Source of the DNA: G963665085 sp963665085
GTDB taxonomy: Bacteria; Bacteroidota; Bacteroidia; Bacteroidales; JAAAOM01
NCBI GenBank assembly: GCA_963665085.2
Contig: CAXXXS010000002.1
Location: 744,001-808,000, forward strand
Length of the DNA stretch: 64,000 nucleotides
Reading direction: 5' to 3'
Of the stretch, positions 8,977 to 16,051 are shown piece by piece. The notes beneath the pieces are model-generated. The model worked only from the letters and a program-made list of their open reading frames with translations, ran no database searches and had not been told where the DNA came from. Numbering within the stretch: position 1 is the stretch's first letter; each line of letters opens with the position of its first letter. Made by a program: the position numbers and the translations under genes.

Positions 8977-9483
8977 TTATTCCTGCACCAAAATATCTCC
9001 ATGTCCTTTAAACTCATAATTCTCTGAGTCTATTAATTTATAATATAACCTGAGTGTATCGTAACCACTGATATTTGGGGGCATTATACTTACGATGCCC
9101 TCTATTGAATCATGTTCAAATAACACATCAAAATTTTTATTTACCAGCCTTATTGCCAACCGACTTGAATTCGGTAAATCACTTAAATTTAAAATGAATC
9201 TATTTTGAAATGGATTTGGATATACTACAATGTTTGTTAAACACTCCTGATTTGAACAGCTATACGTTTCTGTAAATAAATCTTCTTCTTTTGTTGTCCA
9301 CTCATCATCAAAGCGCCAATCTGTTTCGTCTGGTTCTGAAAGAGAATTGCCTTCAAAATCTTTTTTGGATATACCTGTAAAATAAATTGTTGAATCTGAA
9401 TTTTTCTGCTCTTTATCTTTTTCACAACTAAAAAAACTAAAGACAAATACAAAAATTATTACAATACTATTTCTCACTTTCAT
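8977..9483 (-). CDS. Lipoprotein with a YPNP motif, function unknown
   Basis: The 168-residue protein begins with a hydrophobic stretch and lipobox (IIFVFVFSFFSCEKDKE), so it should be lipidated at Cys20. From about residue 88, VVYPNPFQNRFILNLSDL and the following beta-rich sequence ending GHGDILVQE resemble the type-A C-terminal domain of the type IX secretion system. A lipobox and such a C-terminal domain in one small protein are an odd combination. No other domain is recognised. It is probably periplasmic or surface-exposed. Confidence 0.6.
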   Translation of the reverse strand: MKVRNSIVIIFVFVFSFFSCEKDKEQKNSDSTIYFTGISKKDFEGNSLSEPDETDWRFDDEWTTKEEDLFTETYSCSNQECLTNIVVYPNPFQNRFILNLSDLPNSSRLAIRLVNKNFDVLFEHDSIEGIVSIMPPNISGYDTLRLYYKLIDSENYEFKGHGDILVQE

Positions 9484-9556
9484 ATTTTGTGCTAATTAAA
9501 CTGAATTTTCTATATTAATATAAGTTGATTACAAATAAAACAACCTATTTATATAA

Positions 9557-10222
9557 TTAATATCTCCTCCGCTTAAAATCAAATGGGCTCACATGCAGAT
9601 CGTCCATGCGTTCCCACCAATTGTCATCATCCCGATCATATTTTTTAGTTTGGGCAGCTTTTTGTATGGCTTTTTTCTTTCGCTTTTCTACTTTTTTTCT
9701 TTTTGCCTCGTTTTTCTCGTACTCTTTTTCCCATTCCTTATAACTCGTCCCACCGAAAAAGCAGAGGTAATGTAAAAAGTAAAAATATGCCACGGTAAAT
9801 AACACTAAAAATATTCTATACGTAATGAGTCCCTTAGCCGTAAATGCCAACAGAAAAGCATCTTTTAGCACTACCAGTTTTTCTAAACCATTATCTACCC
9901 CTTTAACGGATAAAAAAGCAAGTACCCATGAGGCAGCAAAAATTATATAAGGAAGAGCAGGATAGAGAATTAAATTTTGCCGCCAGTACATTTTATACCT
10001 TCTCTTTTTTTCTTTTTTAGAAACCAATAATACAATACCATATTTTGTAAGCTTATACAGGCTAAAAATAAGCAACACCAAAGGTGAATATAAAAGTGTG
10101 CTGTTAACAAAAGCCGTAAATATTTGGAAATTTTCCTGAAAATACTGATCCTGCAAAGAATCTGAGCATCCAGTAAACAAAAGAATTATTGTAACAAAAT
10201 AAAATGTGTTTTTTAGTTTCAT
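9557..10222 (-). CDS. Membrane protein with N-terminal lipobox, unknown function
   Basis: Not recognised. The 221-residue protein starts with a signal sequence and lipobox-like ILLFTGCSDS. It continues with three further hydrophobic segments (around residues 40-65, 90-108 and 130-155) and ends in a highly charged tail rich in Lys, Arg and Glu (about 165-200). It lies 43 nt downstream of another small membrane protein on the same strand, and the two are probably co-transcribed. A structural or transport role is possible, but nothing in the sequence decides this. Confidence 0.6.
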   Translation of the reverse strand: MKLKNTFYFVTIILLFTGCSDSLQDQYFQENFQIFTAFVNSTLLYSPLVLLIFSLYKLTKYGIVLLVSKKEKKRRYKMYWRQNLILYPALPYIIFAASWVLAFLSVKGVDNGLEKLVVLKDAFLLAFTAKGLITYRIFLVLFTVAYFYFLHYLCFFGGTSYKEWEKEYEKNEAKRKKVEKRKKKAIQKAAQTKKYDRDDDNWWERMDDLHVSPFDFKRRRY

Positions 10223-10265
10223 AATACTAAGCCTTTAATGTTTTAATTAAGTGTTTTTTTAATTG

Positions 10266-10682
10266 TTATATCTTTTTTGAAATTAATAAATACAATAAAA
10301 TAAGCGAACTTATTTGAGGAAAAAATACAGCGGTTACCACTAAAACTATCATGTACCATTTTGACCAGAGCCAATAAACGAGAAAAGCAATAAATATTCC
10401 CATAAACACAAAATAAGTAAAATCGGGTTCCCAAAACCAAGGACCCAATTTATCAAATAACCAATGGTATATATCATAAGCTTTTGTCTGGGTTATTCTG
10501 TATGTAGTTTTAACTGCCAGTAAAATACTCATCCCCGGAATTTCGAGTTTATGCGCTATCCATACAATGGTTTCTTCCCAAAAATAGAAGGGCAAAAGAA
10601 GTAAGAAATAAAGTGTAAGAATTTCTTTTAGCCTCATCTTTCCAGTTCTTTTTGAATGGGTAATATCTTTTGATTGTATCAT
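10266..10682 (-). CDS. Small membrane protein, unknown function
   Basis: Not recognised. It has 138 residues and hydrophobic segments near residues 22-45, 90-110 and 112-135, including YFVFMGIFIAFLVYWLWSKW. The final stretch SSLILLYLLISKKI is also apolar. It follows the WG-repeat gene by 63 nt and precedes the 221-residue membrane protein by 43 nt on the same strand, which suggests an operon. There are no catalytic motifs. Confidence 0.6.
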   Translation of the reverse strand: MIQSKDITHSKRTGKMRLKEILTLYFLLLLPFYFWEETIVWIAHKLEIPGMSILLAVKTTYRITQTKAYDIYHWLFDKLGPWFWEPDFTYFVFMGIFIAFLVYWLWSKWYMIVLVVTAVFFPQISSLILLYLLISKKI

Positions 10683-10745
10683 TTATATTTAATTTATTGG
10701 CTTAAATTGCTGTTGTTCTTGAAAAAAATCTCATACCCAAAAAAG

Positions 10746-11648
10746 TCAATCTATTTCAATTCCGTTTTTATTAATGTAAAATTCCCTGCCATCTTTTGAG
10801 ACAAATGCTTTCTCATTCTTAAATGTTTGTGCTTTATCAAACTGAAACGGGATAGTTACTTCTCCATATTTGTTTATGTAACCAAATTTTCCTGTTGAAT
10901 CATAAATCTCAACAACGGTATCGTGAAGCGAACACTCACTAAAAGGTAACTCGCAGGCTACTGCTAATCCATTAGCAAAAGGGCCGATAAATGTAAATCT
11001 GGAATTAGAGATAATCCTCCCATCATTATCTATTACTTGATATACTGGTAAACTGGCACTCTCTGTTTTCTTATCAGAACTCGGTATTAAAGCTTCAACT
11101 TCTATTTTCCCCTTTGATATTATTACCTGCAAGAACTTTTCTTTTTTCTGGTAAGGGAAATTTGCCAGAATATTTGCATTATCCTCCCGATTATCAATAT
11201 AATAATATCTGCATTTTGCTATTTTTTTTTCCTGTTTATTTATCAATCCAAAACCATTATCAGAGGTAAATAGTTTATCGATACCATCCTCTGTATCAAA
11301 TTCTCCATTAAAAACAACTATTGTATTTTTATTATCAATAGATACCCAGTGGTATTTACATTTGGCAACTTCTTTATTTAATTCAAGATTGAAAACTCCA
11401 AACCGTGATTTTGAAGACACATCGATTAATTTTTTACCCTCATCAAGCTCAAACCATCCTTTTCCAATTATCACCAATGGATAATTTATCTTTCCTATAT
11501 AGTCATATTTTACAGGGATAAGCTCTTCATTGCCTAAGTCAACTAAACCAAACTTACCCTTCTGTTCAAGAATAGTATACTGTTTCTGAGGAAAAACATG
11601 TAAAAAAGCTATAACTAAAGCCGTTAGTGTAACAATTATTCTTTGCAT
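10746..11648 (-). CDS. Secreted WG-repeat protein
   Basis: This 300-residue protein has a signal peptide (TLTALVIAFLHVFPQ) and at least four WG-type repeat units. They are recognisable by GKFGLVDLGNEELIPVKYDYI near residue 32, SRFGVFN near 82, NGFGLIN near 132 and GKFGYINKYGEVTIPFQFD near 255. WG repeats form small beta units thought to mediate protein-protein contacts at the cell surface or periplasm. It may be the first gene of an operon with the two membrane proteins. The 45-residue zinc protein with its special promoter lies about 420 nt upstream on the same strand, so read-through is possible but not shown. Confidence 0.85.
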   Translation of the reverse strand: MQRIIVTLTALVIAFLHVFPQKQYTILEQKGKFGLVDLGNEELIPVKYDYIGKINYPLVIIGKGWFELDEGKKLIDVSSKSRFGVFNLELNKEVAKCKYHWVSIDNKNTIVVFNGEFDTEDGIDKLFTSDNGFGLINKQEKKIAKCRYYYIDNREDNANILANFPYQKKEKFLQVIISKGKIEVEALIPSSDKKTESASLPVYQVIDNDGRIISNSRFTFIGPFANGLAVACELPFSECSLHDTVVEIYDSTGKFGYINKYGEVTIPFQFDKAQTFKNEKAFVSKDGREFYINKNGIEID

Positions 11649-12065
11649 CTGATCTAATTTTTAAACCTTAAATTTTAATTATTCTCTATAAACAAGTTCA
11701 AAACTATCATAAACTGACTCGTACGTTTGTTTTAAATTTAGCATTGCTATATTTTCACTGCTTCCTTTTATCTTTATTCGATGTCTTTTTTTGCGGCCTC
11801 CATAAGCGAATCAAAAAGCAAAGGAAAGAATCTACCTTCAGGATCAATATAATTGCATATAAACGCAATTGTTATTGTACCTCCCAAAAGATAATAATTT
11901 GTGGTTATCCTACTTTAACACCAGGTTAATCGGCCAATGTCGTTACGTTAAGTTCCCAACACTGTCAGGGGCTGCGCACGCTGACAGGTTTAAACCGCAG
12001 GATATTGAAAATTAACACATTTACAACAACCGGCCTCGTACTAAAGTAGAACAACCTGTTTAAAA
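11649..12065. other. Gene-poor stretch containing repeat copy B
   Basis: About 417 bases without a convincing gene. A 61-codon plus-strand frame at 11744-11929 has no family resemblance and no clear start signal. The stretch includes the TGACAG-type repeat near 11949-12004; otherwise nothing is recognised. Confidence 0.5.
11949..12004. repeat. TGACAG-type palindromic intergenic repeat, copy B
   Basis: It matches copy A (7533-7588) at 48 of 56 positions in the same orientation, including the shared core CGCACGCTGACAGGTTTAAA. It has the inner dyad CTGTCAG and CTGACAG but lacks the outer right arm of copy A. Confidence 0.7.
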
Positions 12066-12203
12066 CTAACTCTCGCGCTCAACATCTCTTTTAAACTTAC
12101 AGCACTTAGGACAATAATAGCTTCCGTAGTCTCCGGTTCCCAGATCTAACATTTCCCATTCGTGGTCGCATTGAGATTCTGCATTTACTTTTCTTTCTTC
12201 CAT
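12066..12203 (-). CDS. 45-residue zinc-binding microprotein
   Basis: A short frame, ATG at 12203 to TAG at 12066. Its sequence contains CDHEWEMLDLGTGDY and then YYCPKCCKFKRD. The Cys-Asp-His and Cys-Pro-Lys-Cys pairs look like a single zinc ribbon or knuckle. It is judged real because a perfect -7 box (TAAATTTG, 12232-12239) and a CCCCAC direct-repeat element lie upstream. The same element stands in front of the chaperone-like operon that begins at 24077. The frame also fills an otherwise empty stretch. The function is unknown; co-regulation with the chaperone-like operon is inferred from the promoter. Confidence 0.75.
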   Translation of the reverse strand: MEERKVNAESQCDHEWEMLDLGTGDYGSYYCPKCCKFKRDVERES

Positions 12204-12563
12204 AACTTTATTTTTTAAAGGTTTACGAAAACAAATTTATGTTCTCTATTGCCGAAAACCCGTGGGAAAAATTTTCTTTTTCGTGGGGAATTTATCCGCA
12301 TGGGACGCTGGGTGACTCAGAGTTCATTTTCTAACTTGGGAAAAAGAGCAGCTTTCTTAGTTAAACCTGAGAAATATCTTAAACAACTAATTAGTTCCTG
12401 CCCAGAAATCTGAAGTTGTTTGATATTCAATGTGTTATTGTTGATAACTAAGTTAAATCTTTACGGGGTTTTAGTTGCTTAATTTAATTAAAATACAGAT
12501 ATTCAACTTATTAATTAATTTAGATTCGAGTATTTCGAGGCTACTTTTCAAACAGGTTAGAAT
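12204..12563. other. Region between zinc microprotein and transposase
   Basis: Its left part is the direct-repeat promoter described separately. From about 12330 the DNA probably belongs to the insertion sequence. GGGAAAAAGAGCAGCTTTCT at about 12340 resembles, in inverted form, GGCAAGAAAAGTAGCTTTTT on the minus strand at about 14238-14219; 17 of 25 positions agree over a slightly longer span. This is a weak candidate for terminal inverted repeats. Confidence 0.35.
12229..12290 (-). promoter_or_regulatory. CCCCAC direct-repeat promoter, copy 1
   Basis: Read on the minus strand, TTCCCCACGA and then TTTCCCACGG occur with their CAC cores exactly 21 bp apart and an A/T-rich spacer between. A Bacteroidota-type -7 box TAAATTTG (12232-12239) lies 29 bp after the start of the second half-site. 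Half-sites two helical turns apart just upstream of -7 fit an activator bound as a dimer. Copy 2 is at 24111-24168. Confidence 0.6.
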
Positions 12564-14021
12564 ATGAGAAAAAGATTCGAGCAAGAAATTACCATTGGGC
12601 GACTATTAATTCAGGACACAATAATTCCAACAAAAAAACGCAGTGGGGCATTACCAGGTTTATGTGCAGCGCTAAAAGAAATATTTATCAGTCCAAAATG
12701 GAACGAAAGAGTGTTTCAGGTGCTTGAGGATAAAATACTTTCAAGCAACAATAACATGGGGCGTCCTGGAATGAACCTTTGGCAAATATTTGTCCTTTCA
12801 CAAGTCCGTCTTTGTCAAAATATTAGCTATGATGACCTGCATCATATTGCAAATTATGACAGTATGGTACGTCAGATTCTAGGTGTTGAAAGCGAGTTTG
12901 GCGCAGGGAAACAAGAGTTTGGTTACCAGAGCATTATTGATAATGTTGGGCTTTTGACCAATGAAACAGTACAAGAGCTTAATACTATTATCGTAGAATT
13001 TGGACACGAAGTGTTTAAAAAAAAAGAGGTGGCAGCATTGTGCTTAAAAACTGATAGTTTTGTTGTAGAGAGCAATGTTCATTTCCCAACCGACTATAAT
13101 CTACTGTGGGACAGCGCCAGGAAAAGTATCGACATGGTTACCAAGTTACAGGATAAGCACAACCTACCGGGATGGCGAAAAATAAAAAACTGGCGCAGCG
13201 ACTTAAAAAATAAAATGCGGGCGTTAGGAAGGGCCAGTGCATCCGGAGGCAAAGGAAAAACTGATCGTATTAAGGAGTGCGCAAAAAATTACCTTGCTAA
13301 AGCTAAAGCCCTGTATGCAAAAATTGAAAAAGAGAAGGGGAACTTCCCCCAGGCCGATATAATCGATACTATAATATTTATGGAGCTTGAACGGTTTATG
13401 GAGTTACTGCAAAAACACATAAGCTTGGTTGAGAGACGAATAATAAAAGGGGAAGAAATCCCACATGAAGAAAAGATGTTCTCCATCTTCGAGCAGTATA
13501 CCGAATGGGTTACCAAAGGGAAAATGCGCCCTAATGTTGAATTGGGTAAGAAAGTTGCCATTACTACTGACCAGTTTAACTTAATTGTCGATTACCATAT
13601 TATGGATCACGAATCTGACTCAGAAATAGTTTCTGGGTTGGCGGAACGCATATTAACTAGTTACCAGGTAAAAAGCTGGAGCTTCGACAAAGGTTTTTGG
13701 AACAAAACAAATAAAAACCTATTATCAGAGAGTGTTGAAACACTGGTTCTTCCTAAAAAAGGAAAATGTAACAAACAAGAATACGAACAAGAACACCAAC
13801 CTAAATTTATTCGTAACCGAAATAAACACAGCGCAGTTGAATCAAATATTAACGAACTGGAGCACAGAGGCTTAGATCGCTGTCCCGACAAGGGCTATGG
13901 GCATTTTAAAAGGTACATTGGCTTAGCCGTTTGTTCCTTCAATCTGAAAAAAATTGGGGAGCACATAATTTCCCAACAACGACAGAAAATTGAAGATGCC
14001 CAAGTCAAGCAAGCTGCTTAA
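12564..14021 (+). CDS. ISNCY-like (ISDol1 type) DDE transposase
   Basis: The 485-residue transposase is intact. Recognisable blocks are MGRPGMNLWQIFVLSQVRLC in the N-terminal domain, LKTDSFVVESNVHFPTDYNL (first catalytic Asp region), SWSFDKGFWNK, and VESNINELEHRGLDRCPDKG near the C-terminus (probable catalytic Glu region). Such elements move by a DDE mechanism. Terminal inverted repeats could not be fixed; weak candidates lie near 12340 and 14236, which would give an element of about 1.9 kb, and no target duplication was confirmed. The gene lies between the zinc microprotein and the chaperone-like operon and may have separated once-adjacent genes. Confidence 0.85.
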   Translation: MRKRFEQEITIGRLLIQDTIIPTKKRSGALPGLCAALKEIFISPKWNERVFQVLEDKILSSNNNMGRPGMNLWQIFVLSQVRLCQNISYDDLHHIANYDSMVRQILGVESEFGAGKQEFGYQSIIDNVGLLTNETVQELNTIIVEFGHEVFKKKEVAALCLKTDSFVVESNVHFPTDYNLLWDSARKSIDMVTKLQDKHNLPGWRKIKNWRSDLKNKMRALGRASASGGKGKTDRIKECAKNYLAKAKALYAKIEKEKGNFPQADIIDTIIFMELERFMELLQKHISLVERRIIKGEEIPHEEKMFSIFEQYTEWVTKGKMRPNVELGKKVAITTDQFNLIVDYHIMDHESDSEIVSGLAERILTSYQVKSWSFDKGFWNKTNKNLLSESVETLVLPKKGKCNKQEYEQEHQPKFIRNRNKHSAVESNINELEHRGLDRCPDKGYGHFKRYIGLAVCSFNLKKIGEHIISQQRQKIEDAQVKQAA

Positions 14022-14556
14022 TAAAACCGCATAAACATCTATTAATCTGCATTTAACAGGATACTTATGCGCTCTTACGAGCAAAAATATGCCTTTTCCG
14101 GTTGGTAGCTAACATTTTTCACAATAAATCTATATTTTTTGATACTGAAGAATATTTTGTGTGAAAGAAGCTATCAAAATAAATTCCCAATTTGGGATTT
14201 TTTAGGCGACAATCTCAAAAAAAGCTACTTTTCTTGCCGGCACTAATTATCAAAAGTTCAACTAGAAGAGACAGTATTCAAATCTACCAAGTTTTCGTTT
14301 GTTTAATCAATTATCTGGTAGAAAAACACTTATTCTTTTTGCCTCCAGCCGGCAGGGCTTTTACTTTTTCCTTGATGAAAAAGTAAACAAAAAATCAAAA
14401 AAATCGGAGGCTGGCACACATTCCACGGCCAACCCGATATCATCCGATTTTTGGCCAACGCTCATTGGCATCCTGATTAATTTAACGATAATATTTTACA
14501 CACAAAATTTTGGATTTTTTCGCATTCGACTACTTTCAACACAAATATCCATTATA
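14022..14556. other. Non-coding stretch after the transposase
   Basis: The stretch contains the probable right part of the insertion sequence, with a palindrome TTCCCAATTTGGGA near 14187, followed by a Bacteroidota-type dispersed repeat listed separately. Two plus-strand frames here (14192-14583) run through repeats and are not credible. No terminator with a T-run was clear for the operon ending at 14557. Confidence 0.5.
14340..14480. repeat. Dispersed intergenic repeat with nested hairpins
   Basis: Contains the hairpin ACTTTTTC-CTTGAT-GAAAAAGT (about 14361-14382) and a second inverted pair AAAATCGGA and TCCGATTTT (about 14398 and 14439). The wording CTTTTACTTTTTCCTTGATG is recalled as a frequent intergenic repeat in Bacteroidota genomes. 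Copy number cannot be judged from one window. Confidence 0.5.
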
Positions 14557-16032
14557 CTAATAATAAAATGGCTGTTTTGGTAGCTGTTCTTTTTCAAGCA
14601 CGAAATACTCACCTACTATCCTAATTTTATCATCGGGAGTAAAATGTTTCGAATATTTTGGCTCACTTATGTCACTGGAAGAGATTTCTATCTTTTCTTC
14701 ATCAACTAAAAAATCAATCTTATGAATATGCCCCGGTTCTTGTATATTCTTTCTGTAAATTTCCACCTCTCCAAATTCTTCATCAATTATCTTAATTGTA
14801 AGATAAGGCGTATCGGTTTCTTTTGCTGAATAATAATATTCTTTTTTGATTGGTAATCCATCAAGCGATTTACAAATAAGTTCTTCTGTTTTGTCTGGAT
14901 AATTTATTTTAATATCAGGAAAAACACAGGGATAATGAACCGTTCCATTGCTATACTGAAATTTATGTGCGGTAAAGGATGCCCTTCTTATTGGATTAAA
15001 TTCCTGTTTTGTTTCTGCATAAACTATTTTGCCTTTCCCCTGTAAATAATCACTAAAAAAATTAATAACAGAAGCAGAATGCAGGTTTGATGTCAGGACT
15101 ATTTTTTCGGGTAATTCTGGCAACACCTTTTCAAAAAACGGTTTGCAGGAATCAAGATATTCCTCAAGATATTTAATCTTGACATTATCTGTAAGGGTAT
15201 AATCAAGATGAAAAGCCCCTGATTCTTCAATCATGAAATAGGGAATATGAATTTTGCCTTGCTCAAAATTTTCCCTGATTTCAGATTCTAACCTCATTAA
15301 ACAAAATTCTCGCCCCAACCTGTCTGTTTTATGTTCTTCTTCAAGCGGATTTAGCAGATAATTTGCGACATTCGAGACCAATTTATTGAATCCCATGGAA
15401 AAATCTGTCTCACAAAAAGTTGTCCTGAATTTACCATTTACTTTTTTAACTACTGAGGCACTCAACACATAATCATCTACATTTAAAACTGCGCATTCAT
15501 TTCCTATGGTATCATAAAGATTTGGATAGTTTAAATTGGCAATGTTTGAATCTACAATAACTACATTTTTTGAATAGAGTTCAGAACAAACCTCCAAGAG
15601 TAATTGTATATCGCGTTCGCTGTAATGGGGAGGAACAACAACTAAAACCGATTTAACCTGATCATAATGGGGTAAATCTCCATTGTATTTGTGAAATAAA
15701 TAATTAATGCCCTCTCTAACATAATTATCAAACTGATTTTGACAGCTCTCATCCGTTGATAACAAAAACTCATCCTCAAACACCCTAAAAACAGGAGTTT
15801 CTCTTTTTAACCTTCTGACAGTGTTTACATCCTTCCCAAAAAAATCATAAAATAAAAGCAATTTATCATAGGAAGACGGATTTATATATTCCACAAACTG
15901 GCTTTTACCTTTTGTTAGTTCAACACCATATATTTTGTGGAAATGGCTGCAAAAGGTTAACTCGTTATTGCATACCAGCGTTATACCATTTCCTAAAACC
16001 AAAAGGTCGAATAATTCTGTACTATAAATCAT
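14557..16032 (-). CDS. Degenerate Hsp70-like protein (pseudo-chaperone)
   Basis: This 491-residue protein follows the DnaK layout from end to end but lacks the ATP signatures. Residues 127-168 (VLVVVPPHYSERDIQ) correspond to the DnaK VITVPAYFND segment and its helix. Residues 180-226 correspond to the second lobe, with NVDDY (184-188) where DnaK has DLGGGT and SMGF (212-215) for HLGG. Residues 247-330 (IHIPYFMIEESGAFHLDYTL) match the region up to VGGQTR, which is TSNLHS here. Residues 390-450 resemble the beta substrate-binding domain (LPIKKEYYYSAKETDTPYL). The alpha-helical lid is missing. Nucleotide binding is probably lost, as inferred from the missing glycines. It is the last gene of the five-gene operon, 19 nt after a propeller gene. 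Confidence 0.75.
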   Translation of the reverse strand: MIYSTELFDLLVLGNGITLVCNNELTFCSHFHKIYGVELTKGKSQFVEYINPSSYDKLLLFYDFFGKDVNTVRRLKRETPVFRVFEDEFLLSTDESCQNQFDNYVREGINYLFHKYNGDLPHYDQVKSVLVVVPPHYSERDIQLLLEVCSELYSKNVVIVDSNIANLNYPNLYDTIGNECAVLNVDDYVLSASVVKKVNGKFRTTFCETDFSMGFNKLVSNVANYLLNPLEEEHKTDRLGREFCLMRLESEIRENFEQGKIHIPYFMIEESGAFHLDYTLTDNVKIKYLEEYLDSCKPFFEKVLPELPEKIVLTSNLHSASVINFFSDYLQGKGKIVYAETKQEFNPIRRASFTAHKFQYSNGTVHYPCVFPDIKINYPDKTEELICKSLDGLPIKKEYYYSAKETDTPYLTIKIIDEEFGEVEIYRKNIQEPGHIHKIDFLVDEEKIEISSSDISEPKYSKHFTPDDKIRIVGEYFVLEKEQLPKQPFYY

Positions 16033-16051
16033 TTGTTTAGAATTGTTGGTT

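Noticed and set aside
11744..11929. 61-codon plus-strand frame
   Set aside because: No credible start signal, biased composition and no conserved-looking segment; treated as non-coding.
14192..14583. Overlapping plus-strand frames after the transposase
   Set aside because: They run through hairpin-rich repeats, have unlikely composition and no family resemblance.
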